Part shown: positions 1 through 9,395 of the stretch, piece by piece | Numbering within the stretch: position 1 is the stretch's first letter | Layout: every line of letters begins with the position of its first letter | Assembly: GCF_008520265.1 (NCBI RefSeq) | Contig: NZ_VIQM01000025.1 | Location: 186,001-250,000, forward strand | Source of the DNA: Sphingobacterium cavernae | GTDB lineage: Bacteria; Bacteroidota; Bacteroidia; Sphingobacteriales; Sphingobacteriaceae | Reading direction: 5' to 3' | Length of the DNA stretch: 64,000 bases | Notes under the pieces: generated by a model | The model's database searches: none | The model's input: only the letters and a program-made list of their open reading frames with translations | Told to the model about the DNA's origin: nothing | Translations under genes and position numbers: made by a program

Positions 1-41
1 TAATATTTCTAAAACTTCATTATCTTAATGAACCTAAAAAT

Positions 42-2054
42 ATGATGACCAAAATACTCCCTATATTACTCATTTTTATTTCTAACATGTGTTATGCGCA
101 AAATGATACTTCAACGACCCCTATCGACACATTTCAGAATAATATAGATATCTACGAACAAGATGGAGTTTTTCATTTTAAGCCGATATTAAGGCCATTG
201 GTACAGATACCCGGAGGAAGAACACCATACTACAAATATTTATGGGATTTTGGAGACGGACATTTTAATACGCAACCCGAACCTACGCATCAATACGCTA
301 AACCTGGAGATTACGAAGTCTCAGTATATGCTGTCAATAATTATGATTATGGCCCAAAGCCAAAAAGAACTAAGAAACCTGTCAATAATAAAAAGGCAAA
401 TACTGCAATAGCCAGTGTGCAAACTAATAATTTTGAACAAAATTTCTTTGCCTCTAATGGAATTTTTCAAATATTCAAACTTTCGGATGCTAAACCTGGA
501 GAAGACATTCAATTGGTTGTCGGTGTGAATACAAATGGACAAAAAGGGAAAGTTTATATTCTCTCGAATGAAAAAATAGCTGGTCTGGATGGCTTCAAAC
601 TTGCACACCAAAGCCAATATTATGCAGAAAAGATTGACAGCCTACTACAAAAAGATAACCTTCACAGCATGTGGGCGTCTGTAAAGCAGTCGACTTTTAC
701 CAAAACAGGAAGTCCAGATTATGGGATTAAGGAAGTTTCCGATTTCAGTTCTAGCCAGCAAGCTGTTAGTTATTTTAAAGAACTGTATGGCGCTTATAAT
801 TCACTTTCAGCATATGACGTAGAGCCTGCTACTGCTGAGCAACAATTCTCGCTCATCAATTTGGATGTGACCGAAGATATGTTGGTCGACACGAATGCAA
901 TTGTAACTATTACAGGGGTTTTTATTCCTGAAAATGGAATAGCTAATGTACATCAAGTGGATATCCCTGTAGTAAAATCACACGATCCGAATAAAATGTC
1001 GGTAAGACCTGCGCGCATGAGCTATCGCTTGCAATCGAAAAATAAGACGCTGACTTACAAAGTACAGTTTCAAAATGATGGCGAAGGTGACGCACGTCAG
1101 GTACGTTTAGAAATGTTCTTGCCACCAGAAATACGCAAAGAAACGTTCCGACTGAAATCCCTATATCCACAATGCGATACCTGCGCAACCCCAACTGCAA
1201 TGAGCTGTTATCAATATTATATCAAAGAGAATGGGGCATTAGTCTTTCATTTCAAAGACATCGCCTTACCGGGAACCGCATCTAAAACGTTAACAGATCC
1301 CGATAGCTCCAAAGGTTTTATACTTTTTGAAGTTGATATGGAAAAGAAAAAGTTCAGAAACAAATCTTTTAATTCTTACACGGATATTTATTTCGATAAG
1401 AATCCAGCTATTACGACCAATATTTCCTCTTCAAGATTTAGACAAATCTGGTCGCCAATTATCACTATTGGTACAGCTGCAACATTTGGTACACCAAAAG
1501 AAAACACATTGAAACACCAATTCAAACCGGGTATTCAATTGGGTTTTGGATTAGCCCCAATGGCACCTTATAAAAAAACATTCTGGCAAGCGGAAATCTA
1601 CACGTCCTATTACAGTCGTAACAGTACAACAGGACGAATGGACGAAAAAGGTGTTATCTCCTTCCAAGAAAATGGACGTGATGTGAAATATGAATATCAA
1701 GCTGCTGACAGTACGGTAAATAGAGATTTTTTATCCGTACAATTGCCTGTGCAAATTCGGTATAATATCAATTCTTGGTTTTCAATCGGCACTGGAGTTG
1801 CTTTACGCAAAGATTTTAACACAAAATTCAGCAATTCAAAAAACTATTATTACGCAACCGCACAAGGAACCATCGACAATGTGTATACTGAAAATAATGT
1901 CAATGTGGAAAAAGAGAATAGTGTATTAAAATATAATCCATTTTTAGATATTAATGTCGGAAGAGTTTACATGGGACCGGCAGTAGGTTTTAGACTTTCT
2001 TACGATAAGACTCAAAAAACGTACAGCGGAATTTATGGAATTTGGCGCTTTTAA
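42..2054 (+). CDS. Secreted PKD-domain protein with C-terminal outer-membrane beta-barrel
   Basis: Seen: a 670-residue protein with an N-terminal signal peptide (about residues 1-19, cleavage before Q20 in CYAQ). A PKD-like fold follows, with the signature WDFGDG at residues 68-73. A Bacteroidetes-type domain with the motif SHDPNK lies at about 313-318, followed by a Ig-like stretch. The last 180 or so residues alternate polar and aromatic residues and end in an aromatic Phe, as in outer-membrane barrels. PKD domains usually mediate surface protein or carbohydrate contacts. I infer a barrel in the outer membrane with an exposed or periplasmic PKD head. The gene ends 5 bases before the start of the TPR-CHAT gene, so the two are probably one transcript and may work together. 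The ATG at 42 is followed directly by a second ATG; either may be used. No precise function can be assigned. Confidence 0.8.
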   Translation: MMTKILPILLIFISNMCYAQNDTSTTPIDTFQNNIDIYEQDGVFHFKPILRPLVQIPGGRTPYYKYLWDFGDGHFNTQPEPTHQYAKPGDYEVSVYAVNNYDYGPKPKRTKKPVNNKKANTAIASVQTNNFEQNFFASNGIFQIFKLSDAKPGEDIQLVVGVNTNGQKGKVYILSNEKIAGLDGFKLAHQSQYYAEKIDSLLQKDNLHSMWASVKQSTFTKTGSPDYGIKEVSDFSSSQQAVSYFKELYGAYNSLSAYDVEPATAEQQFSLINLDVTEDMLVDTNAIVTITGVFIPENGIANVHQVDIPVVKSHDPNKMSVRPARMSYRLQSKNKTLTYKVQFQNDGEGDARQVRLEMFLPPEIRKETFRLKSLYPQCDTCATPTAMSCYQYYIKENGALVFHFKDIALPGTASKTLTDPDSSKGFILFEVDMEKKKFRNKSFNSYTDIYFDKNPAITTNISSSRFRQIWSPIITIGTAATFGTPKENTLKHQFKPGIQLGFGLAPMAPYKKTFWQAEIYTSYYSRNSTTGRMDEKGVISFQENGRDVKYEYQAADSTVNRDFLSVQLPVQIRYNINSWFSIGTGVALRKDFNTKFSNSKNYYYATAQGTIDNVYTENNVNVEKENSVLKYNPFLDINVGRVYMGPAVGFRLSYDKTQKTYSGIYGIWRF

Positions 2055-2059
2055 TCAGA

Positions 2060-4600
2060 ATGAAGATCAGTGTTCAAGTAAGTTTTATATTTTTTTCTTT
2101 TATTCTTTTTTGCTGGAGTTGTAAAGATGTCAACACTTCTAATAACTCAACAACCAAAGCAAAGACACATATTTCTGTTGATGACTTCGAAGAAATAGCG
2201 GCGAATGAACCTGGGAAATATCTGAACAATCCCGATTCATTTTTAAATAGCCTTTACATAGATCCGCAAGATGATTATGAATATGAAGCTTATTCAAATA
2301 GTTTAATTTTCATTGCATACAACCTACGAGAGCATGGCAATATTTTTAAGAGTATTCAATATTATGAGAAAGCCTTAAACTATATAAACAACAAAAACAT
2401 ACCAGACATTGATATTTCATTGTACATTCTCAAGCCCCTAGCCGCGCTTTATATCCATGTCGATGATAACAAGAAAGCGATTTCACTCCTCGAAAATTTG
2501 TTAGACTCTTTAAAACCATCCGAATACAAACAACATCTAGGTTTGGTCAACAATCTTGCAAATGCTTACATCTATAATGGTGAACCTGAAAAAGCAATTG
2601 ATTTAATTTCCGAACAAATTAATACGATAGAGTCCTCTATAACTATGGCTCTGCTTTTTAATACACTTTCGACAGCTTATGCATTACAGGAAAAAACTCC
2701 TGAAAGCAGGACATATAATAAACATGCTCTTTCAGAATTTGATAAATATAAACTACAGGCTGACACGTTGATATGGTATTGCTCGGCGTTGAAACAGTAT
2801 GCGGAACTGCATAAATCGAGTTCTGAGATTACAAAGGCTATACAAATTCTAACTCATGAATTTCCAAACACCCAATACCGCAATAAAGCAAACGCCTATT
2901 TGAGCCTTGCCGATATTTATTTTGAAAAAAATGACTTTAAATCTGCCGCTGAAACTTATAAGATCGCTTTTCGAAATTTCCAGCAGGAAAGCAAGAAATA
3001 CATTTTAGATTATAAATATACCTATACATTGTTGGGCCTTGCACGAAGTTTTAAAGCAGAGAACAATTTGGATTCAGCCTTTGCGTATTACGAATGGGCC
3101 ATAGAAAACGATTTCCGAACACAACAACTGATAACCAGCGAAAACGATCAATTACGAAATAACATCTGGAATAAAAATATTTTGGAAGAATTGATTTCAT
3201 TGTACAATAGTTCTCTAGAAATCCAAACCGAAGAAAACCGCGAAACTTTGCTGTGGTGTATTGAATTGAGTAAAGCGCGTTTGCTGATCAACGAAATCAA
3301 TCGTTCTGAAAATTGGACATCGGGATCCGATCAAGTTAAATCCGCTATTCATCAGATTAGACAATTGTATCAGAGACGCGATGCAACAGATTCAGAGCAA
3401 GAGAAAAAATACATTTCAGAGCAAATAACACATTTGAAAAATGATTTTCAACTCGCCGAAAGCTATTTTGAAACAATAAATTTCAATCCTTCAAAATCTG
3501 ACTTTCTACAAAAGATAAAAGACAATAAAAGCACGTATTACAGCTTTTATATCCATCAAGATAAATCTTTAAGTATAGTTTATACCGATCAAGATAAATT
3601 AGCATACAGAAGAGTAGATACTAGCATTATAGATAACTTGCAAAGCTTTAAATCCACTTATTTCGCGGATTCACCAAATGCATTCAATAACAATCCGCAA
3701 AGGTATTTGGAGAATGCTAAATACCTTAGTTTAATTTTACTCCCAAATCTTAAAAATTCAAAACAAAATATATTTCTGTCTTTGGATGGCGATTTGTACG
3801 GATTACCTTTTGATGCGTTGTACGATCAAAATTATTTAGTCCAGTCCTACAATTTTGCGTATTTGAATTCCTTTCTGTTGTTTCATTTTATCACCCATAA
3901 TGCACCAACAAATGTAGTAGAGATTTCATTGCTTTATCGCGCTGAGTTTCCAAAACCACTTCCATCTCTGAAGTTTGTAAATCAAGAAGTAAAAAATCTA
4001 ACCACAAAATTTAAGACTTTGGCGATTTCACCTGTTAATCAAAATGATTCAACAATTCGCGATGCATTTGCTCGCACAAATATCATTCATATTGCCGCGC
4101 ATACCATATTGGACAGCGTTGTATCGCCTTATTTGTATTTGCATCAAGCCATTTCAACCGATCAATTGCGATTTTTTGAAATCAATACACCTTTAGTATT
4201 TCTTTCTGCCTGCAATACGGGCAGCGGTATTGCCTTGCCTTCGGAAGGAACAGAAAGTATTCAACGCGTTTTTATGAGTAAAAATGTGCCTTCAGTAATT
4301 TCAACCTATTGGTTTGCCAATGATGAGGTCATGTTGGAATTGACATCCAAATTTTACGATGAGTTATATACTTCCCGAAAGCCTATGTTTGCACTAGCAG
4401 AAGCCAAAAGGAATTTTATAAATCAAGCATCTCCACAACAACAAAATCCATGGTATTGGGCGAATATTAATTACACTGGTATAGGAAATGAAGTAGGCTT
4501 GAAGAAATCTTCAAACCTACTAATTGCAATTTTGGGATTTACATTTTTTACTTTTATGGGAATTATTTTATATAAAACTTATCGAGGACGAATAAAGTAA
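2060..4600 (+). CDS. TPR-CHAT (caspase-like) membrane-anchored lipoprotein
   Basis: The predicted product has 846 residues. Residues 1-20 are a hydrophobic export signal ending at Cys21 (WSC), a loose Bacteroidetes lipobox. From about 60 to 370 there are TPR-like helical repeats (for example QYYEKALNYI). From about 560 to 815 there is a CHAT domain, the caspase-HetF-associated-with-TPRs fold. The expected dyad is present: His681 in HIAAH and Cys718 in LSACNTGSG. A transmembrane helix at about 818-838 is followed by a basic tail (KTYRGRIK). CHAT proteins are cysteine peptidases, often working in regulated proteolysis or defence. The lipobox plus a C-terminal helix suggests a periplasm-facing protease tethered to the inner membrane. 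The ATG at 2060 is chosen over an upstream TTG because it begins a clean signal peptide and lies 5 bases after the previous stop. The substrate is unknown. Confidence 0.85.
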   Translation: MKISVQVSFIFFSFILFCWSCKDVNTSNNSTTKAKTHISVDDFEEIAANEPGKYLNNPDSFLNSLYIDPQDDYEYEAYSNSLIFIAYNLREHGNIFKSIQYYEKALNYINNKNIPDIDISLYILKPLAALYIHVDDNKKAISLLENLLDSLKPSEYKQHLGLVNNLANAYIYNGEPEKAIDLISEQINTIESSITMALLFNTLSTAYALQEKTPESRTYNKHALSEFDKYKLQADTLIWYCSALKQYAELHKSSSEITKAIQILTHEFPNTQYRNKANAYLSLADIYFEKNDFKSAAETYKIAFRNFQQESKKYILDYKYTYTLLGLARSFKAENNLDSAFAYYEWAIENDFRTQQLITSENDQLRNNIWNKNILEELISLYNSSLEIQTEENRETLLWCIELSKARLLINEINRSENWTSGSDQVKSAIHQIRQLYQRRDATDSEQEKKYISEQITHLKNDFQLAESYFETINFNPSKSDFLQKIKDNKSTYYSFYIHQDKSLSIVYTDQDKLAYRRVDTSIIDNLQSFKSTYFADSPNAFNNNPQRYLENAKYLSLILLPNLKNSKQNIFLSLDGDLYGLPFDALYDQNYLVQSYNFAYLNSFLLFHFITHNAPTNVVEISLLYRAEFPKPLPSLKFVNQEVKNLTTKFKTLAISPVNQNDSTIRDAFARTNIIHIAAHTILDSVVSPYLYLHQAISTDQLRFFEINTPLVFLSACNTGSGIALPSEGTESIQRVFMSKNVPSVISTYWFANDEVMLELTSKFYDELYTSRKPMFALAEAKRNFINQASPQQQNPWYWANINYTGIGNEVGLKKSSNLLIAILGFTFFTFMGIILYKTYRGRIK

Positions 4601-4712
4601 GTATATAAATAGATAAAATACCCTTTTATAAATTCAATTAATGTTATTTCATTCAAGTCTTCATCTTCCATGTCGGAAGTTATTTTTGGTGATGCTTTCA
4701 TAATAGTTGGCT

Positions 4713-6476
4713 TTAATTATATGCTAATACTTTGATTTCCGTCCTACGATTTTCTTGATGTTGTTCTTCCGAACACTCCACACCATTTCCGCAATTGTTG
4801 ACTAATCTAGTTTCTCCATAGCCTTTTGCTTCGAGTCTATTACGATTAATACCTTTAGAAACAATGTAAGCTACAGCCGCATCTGCACGACGCTGTGATA
4901 ATTTTAGATTATAATCGTCGTTACCTCTACTGTCAGTATGCGATGAAAGTTCAATTTTCAACGTTGGATTTTGTTGCATAATGGACACCACATTATCCAA
5001 AACAACTGCCGCGTCTTGGCGTATCGTACTCTTATCAAAGTCATATAGAATATTCTTAAGAACGAATGCCGCGTTATTTTGCAAATCACAAACACCTAAC
5101 TTTAACGTAACATAAAGCGTTTTGCTACGATCCAATCCTTTTGTTGTAACTAATTCGGTTTGAGAATAGCGACCTTGTTGGTTTGCCACCACAGTGAAAT
5201 CACTTTGTGCATTCAATTGATAAATGAATTTCCCTTCTGCATCCGATATTTGGCTCATATTTTCCTTCGACTCTGAATTTGTTAGAACAGTATTTATGTT
5301 AGAAAGGTTGCGCTCCACATTACAATCAAAAGTTTCTCCTATCAATGTGAATCGTGGATCATCGTGGTATATTTCTTTGAAAATAATTTTCGAATTACCT
5401 TTAAAGTCTTCCTCACTCAAATGAAGAGTGGCTGTTTTTATACCATTTTTCTCCCCTACTACTTCGTACATTCCTGGCTTTACGTCTGTAATTTTTGAAG
5501 CTTGACCATTCGCATCCGATATTGAACGCTCGTCAAAATTTGTAGCAGTCACACGTACAGTCACACCACTCAACGCTATATTTGTCTGTTTATCTTTTAC
5601 GACGATTTGTAAATCTTTAGCTTGCACGACTGGTTTTACAATATCATCATACTTTACATTTTCCACAGTTCTCTCCGGTTTTTGAGATTTTCCAAAAACA
5701 TATTTTATTCCTAAACCTGTATTGAGCGTTTGATGGACAGTATATTCCATTGTTTTGGCATCCACCAAATAATGATCCACATAATCCTTTACATTAGTCG
5801 TCTCAACTATAGGATTAGAATCTACTGTCTCTAGCCGCTCTGAAATAAAACGACTTGGTTTGCTACCGAATTTCGTGCCCAAAGATTGGACATAATCAAT
5901 ATGTGCAAATGCAGCAAAATTTGCACTAAACATATAATTAAAGCGCAGACCACCAAGACCTACCCAGGAATTTGCTTTATTGGAAGGATCATTAAGTGTT
6001 TTTTCTATTTCATGAGTTACTACTGATCCTCTTGGATCAGTGTAAGTGATAGATGACACAAATGCTGGAAAAGATTTCAGCATGATACCACCGCGCAAAT
6101 ATGCCTCTAACTGGAATTTATTAACTCTGTATTTGTAAGAAGGACCAATTGTGAACACTAAGTCTTGGAATCTGGATTTGTTCAAATAATCTGTCGATAA
6201 ATATCCATTTTCGAAATGAAAAGAATCCGCCTGAGCTATCGAGTTGAAAATATAACGTGCGTCCACTCCTATTCCCCAAGTGTTTCCAGAGAAGTATTTA
6301 TCTATAAAAAATCCACCATGATAGCCAATTTTTGTGTTTGTATAACTTTTGTACTTATTTAAAGGTGCGGTTGCTCCACCAAAGATTCCCATTTGAAAAT
6401 CACCCTTTTCTTTTTGCTGTGCTTGTGCTAAAAATGCAAATCCAATTAACATTAATGCGAGTACAAGTTTTTTCAT
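4713..6476 (-). CDS. OmpA-family outer membrane protein with N-terminal barrel and Ig-like linkers
   Basis: The 587-residue protein has a clear signal peptide (about 1-19, ending AQAQ). Residues of about 20-255 look like an outer-membrane beta-barrel. Two carboxypeptidase-regulatory-like beta-sandwich segments follow (about 285-350, starting LQIVVKDKQTNIALSGV, and about 380-450). The C-terminal domain of about 120 residues is OmpA-like and should bind peptidoglycan: FDKSTIRQDA, SSHTDSRGNDDYN, LSQRRADAAVAYIVSKGI and KGYGE are all visible. The architecture suits an anchor between outer membrane and cell wall. It stands convergent to the TPR-CHAT gene with about 110 bases between them. The family assignment is secure; the individual role is not known. 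Confidence 0.88.
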   Translation of the reverse strand: MKKLVLALMLIGFAFLAQAQQKEKGDFQMGIFGGATAPLNKYKSYTNTKIGYHGGFFIDKYFSGNTWGIGVDARYIFNSIAQADSFHFENGYLSTDYLNKSRFQDLVFTIGPSYKYRVNKFQLEAYLRGGIMLKSFPAFVSSITYTDPRGSVVTHEIEKTLNDPSNKANSWVGLGGLRFNYMFSANFAAFAHIDYVQSLGTKFGSKPSRFISERLETVDSNPIVETTNVKDYVDHYLVDAKTMEYTVHQTLNTGLGIKYVFGKSQKPERTVENVKYDDIVKPVVQAKDLQIVVKDKQTNIALSGVTVRVTATNFDERSISDANGQASKITDVKPGMYEVVGEKNGIKTATLHLSEEDFKGNSKIIFKEIYHDDPRFTLIGETFDCNVERNLSNINTVLTNSESKENMSQISDAEGKFIYQLNAQSDFTVVANQQGRYSQTELVTTKGLDRSKTLYVTLKLGVCDLQNNAAFVLKNILYDFDKSTIRQDAAVVLDNVVSIMQQNPTLKIELSSHTDSRGNDDYNLKLSQRRADAAVAYIVSKGINRNRLEAKGYGETRLVNNCGNGVECSEEQHQENRRTEIKVLAYN

Positions 6477-6632
6477 AATCTGATTATTTTAGTTTTATAT
6501 TGCTATTGATTTCTAACGTCTTTCCTATATATCAGCAAAAAAATCACTTTGTTACCCCGCTATTTGAAATTTAAGTAAGTAGCTCTAGATTTTTTTTTTA
6601 ACTTGCGTTCCAATTAAAATATATAAGAGAAA

Positions 6633-7700
6633 ATGAGCGCGACAGAACAAATTTCAATTCGCGTAGAGCCAACAACAACATCGAGACTCTCGCAAGTAGA
6701 CTTCAACAATCTTAAATTTGGACAAATCATGTCAGACCATATGCTGGTCGCTGAATACAATAATGGCAAATGGGAAGACGTCAGCATTGTGCCTTATGGT
6801 GATTTAACAATTAGTCCATCGATGTCTGCTTTGCATTATGGTCAATCAATCTTTGAAGGTATCAAAGGGTACAAATTCGAAGATGGCACGGTAAGTATTT
6901 TCAGACCAGACAAAAACTGGGAACGTTTTAATAAATCTGCATCACGTTTACAGATGCCAGAAGTTCCTGAAGAGATATTTTTAGGTGGCTTGAAACAATT
7001 ATTGGATATTGACCGTGACTGGGTTCCTTCGATAGAGGGCACATCTCTATACATCCGTCCATTTATGTTTGCGACAGAATCTGCATTAGGTGTTCATCCT
7101 TCGATATCCTATAAATTTGTAATTATTACATGTCCAGTTGGTGCATATTACAGCAAACCTATTTCACTAAAAGTAGAAACGCATTATACGCGCGCTGCTG
7201 AAGGTGGTGTGGGCTTTTCGAAGAATGCTGGTAACTATGCCTTATCATTATATCCAACACAATTGGCAAATGATGAAGGTTATGACCAAATCATGTGGAC
7301 TGATGCCAATGAGCATAAGTATATTGAAGAAGCTGGTACTGCAAACTTGATCTTCCGTATTGGTGACACGATTATTACGCCGCATGGAGATACGATTTTG
7401 CACGGTGTTACCAGACGTACAATCATGCAATTGGCTGAAGAATGGGGTTTCAAAGCTGAGCAAAGAAAAGTTTCTGTTCAAGAGTTAATTGAAGGAATAG
7501 AAGCGGGTAAAGTATCTGAAGCATTTGCTGCTGGTACCGCTGCTACCATTACACATATTGACAGAATCGGATTCGAAGGAGCAGATTATACATTACCTCC
7601 AATTGAAGGTCGTGATTTTTCAAATAAAGTATTGGATTATTTGAATCAATTGCGCTACGGTAAGATTGCAGATCCATTTGGATGGAATTTTATTGTATAA
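6633..7700 (+). CDS. ilvE: Branched-chain amino acid aminotransferase
   Basis: PLP-dependent class IV aminotransferase of 355 residues that interconverts leucine, isoleucine and valine with their 2-oxo acids using glutamate/2-oxoglutarate. It is the last step of branched-chain amino acid synthesis and the first of breakdown. The PLP lysine is expected at K197 in the motif SKNAGNYA; EEAGTANLIF and the FEGIKGYK segment are also typical. The length and the KNAGNY context match the larger, eukaryote-like BCAT subgroup common in Bacteroidetes. The gene stands alone and ends in a strong hairpin. The substrate class is known from the family; individual preferences are not visible. Confidence 0.93.
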   Translation: MSATEQISIRVEPTTTSRLSQVDFNNLKFGQIMSDHMLVAEYNNGKWEDVSIVPYGDLTISPSMSALHYGQSIFEGIKGYKFEDGTVSIFRPDKNWERFNKSASRLQMPEVPEEIFLGGLKQLLDIDRDWVPSIEGTSLYIRPFMFATESALGVHPSISYKFVIITCPVGAYYSKPISLKVETHYTRAAEGGVGFSKNAGNYALSLYPTQLANDEGYDQIMWTDANEHKYIEEAGTANLIFRIGDTIITPHGDTILHGVTRRTIMQLAEEWGFKAEQRKVSVQELIEGIEAGKVSEAFAAGTAATITHIDRIGFEGADYTLPPIEGRDFSNKVLDYLNQLRYGKIADPFGWNFIV

Positions 7701-7723
7701 ATTGATTTTTAGCACATCATATC

Positions 7724-7753
7724 AAAAGTCTAGGCAAATTGTCTAGACTTTTT
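7724..7753 (+). terminator. Rho-independent terminator after ilvE
   Basis: Arms AAAAGTCTAG and CTAGACTTTT enclose a 10-base loop, followed by further T residues. It lies 24 bases after the ilvE stop. Confidence 0.85.
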
Positions 7754-7907
7754 TGTTGTAAAGACATCGACGAAAATTCTCACCGAAAAAACCTACATTT
7801 TCACCGACTTTCCTATTTCATTGGTCTAAAAGCGATTCATAGACGTAACATTTCAACCTAACTTTGAGGTATCAAATAGAAATTAAAAAACTAAAACATA
7901 AACAACC

Positions 7908-8333
7908 ATGAAAAGAAATTTAACAACAATGGCAACAGTAGTAATGATGGTTTTATCATTAAGTTCATTCGCTAACGGTAAAGTAAATCCAAGCACGAAT
8001 AACTCTTCAAAGGCAATTTTAGCAAGCTATATTGACGCTTCGGTGTTAGGAAAGCAAAACATTGTTAAGGAGATGTTAACAGATGATTTTGAATTCGTAA
8101 ATACTTCTAGTAAAACTAAAGCTACGAAAAAAGAGTATTCAGAGTTTTTGAAAAATACTGATAACTTAACTTACAATTGCGGGACTTCTTACGAAATTTT
8201 GGATCAATCGGGTAATGCGGCTATAGCTAAGGTGACAATGAAATTTGAGAACTTTACGCGTGTTGATATTATCAATATGTCGAACACAGCAAAAGGTTGG
8301 CATATCAACCGAATTATTAGCAACTTTCTATAA
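7908..8333 (+). CDS. Small secreted NTF2-like (nuclear transport factor 2 fold) protein
   Basis: A 141-residue protein with a signal peptide (about 1-22, ending SSFANG). The rest has the pattern of the NTF2/putative lumazine-binding fold: a helical start (ASYIDASVLGKQNIVKEML), DDFEFVN, then alternating strands to the end (KGWHINRIISNFL). Members of this superfamily include small ligand-binding proteins and enzymes, and the role here cannot be read from sequence. A box TAACTTTG at 7859-7866 could be a Bacteroidetes promoter, but I find no matching upstream TTTG. A strong terminator follows. It is a stand-alone gene, probably periplasmic. Confidence 0.72.
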   Translation: MKRNLTTMATVVMMVLSLSSFANGKVNPSTNNSSKAILASYIDASVLGKQNIVKEMLTDDFEFVNTSSKTKATKKEYSEFLKNTDNLTYNCGTSYEILDQSGNAAIAKVTMKFENFTRVDIINMSNTAKGWHINRIISNFL

Positions 8334-8361
8334 TTCCACAATAACAAATCACTTTAACAAC

Positions 8362-8390
8362 AAAGGCTTCTCCGGGATGGTGAAGCCTTT
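8362..8390. terminator. Hairpin terminator between the NTF2-like gene and mscS (convergent)
   Basis: Arms AAAGGCTTC and GAAGCCTTT flank an 11-base loop, followed by TCTTT. The two flanking genes converge, and the hairpin could serve both. Confidence 0.8.
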
Positions 8391-8411
8391 TCTTTGATAT
8401 AATTTAACTAA

Positions 8412-9244
8412 CTATAGATTCTGATTGATAATAATCCGTGTTGGAATCGGCCCATCAATTCCTTCTTTATCGAAAGATTTTTTAACGAGTTCTTGTGCTC
8501 CAAAATATACATCCCAATAATCAGCTTGTGTAGTATACGGACGAATCGCCAACGTCGTCATCCCATTTCCAACTTCTAGCACATTAACCTCTGGAGAAGG
8601 ACTTTGTAAGACTTTCGGATGCGTTAACATAGCTTTGATAGCTATCTCTCTTGATCTATCAATATTTGCATCTAATGCTATACCTATCTTCAAATCAACG
8701 CGAAGATTGCCATGTGTGTTAAAATTTGTAATGACTCCTGTAGATAGAGCCCCATTAGGCAATATTATAGTTTTGTTTTCTGGTGATAAAATTGTGGTAC
8801 AAAAAAATCCGATTTCAGTGACAACGCTTGCTACACCTTGCGCATCGATAATATCCCCCACTTTGAAAGGTTTAAAGATCATAAGCATTACACCTCCTGC
8901 AAGATTCCCTAATGAACCATTCAATGCTACTCCAATAGCTAAACCAGCACCTGCTAATAACGCTGCAAACTTGTGATATTAACACCGAGCATACCTACAA
9001 TAGCTAAGAAGAACATCATTACCGTAAGCCCAACCTTGATAAGAGAAATTAGGAATGTTTGAAGAGATACATCAAATTTGCGATGAACCATCATCTTACG
9101 ACTTACACTGGCAATGCGGCTGATGATCCAAATACAAATAAGATACACAAAAATAGCCCCTAAAATTTTTGGTGCATAATCCAAGGCCATATCCTTAATT
9201 TTCAAAACATAGAGTTGAATGCTATCAAGTAATTTGATTAGCAT
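8412..9244 (-). pseudogene. mscS: Small-conductance mechanosensitive channel (MscS), frameshifted
   Basis: Two adjacent reading frames make up one MscS-family channel. The upstream part (9244 down to 8954) has 96 residues with the N-terminal membrane helices (start MLIKLLDSIQL). The downstream part (8924 down to 8412) starts with the end of the pore helix and hinge (LNGSLGNLAGGVMLMIFKPF) and runs through the beta and cytoplasmic domains. The break is at 8967-8969: the coding strand reads AGTTTGCAG where AGTTTTGCAG would give SFAALLAGAGLAIGVALNGS, the conserved pore-helix sequence. One T is missing. Repaired, the product would be about 277 residues, the normal length for the family, which opens under membrane tension to release solutes. 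Whether this is a real mutation or a consensus error in a homopolymer cannot be decided here. Confidence 0.85.
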
Positions 9245-9395
9245 CTGGAAGATTTGTTTCTATTTGCAACAGCTTCATAATTAAAAAGTTTAATTTTTAT
9301 TAAAATTATCAAACTTGTAGCCAAACACATACTACATAAAGATCTGATTTATAGAATGGTAAATTATTATCTACAATAGTGCCCTTATACGCTTA

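Noticed and set aside
2042..2062. TTG start for the CHAT gene at 2042
   Set aside because: It overlaps the end of the previous gene and would spoil the signal peptide; the ATG at 2060 fits better.
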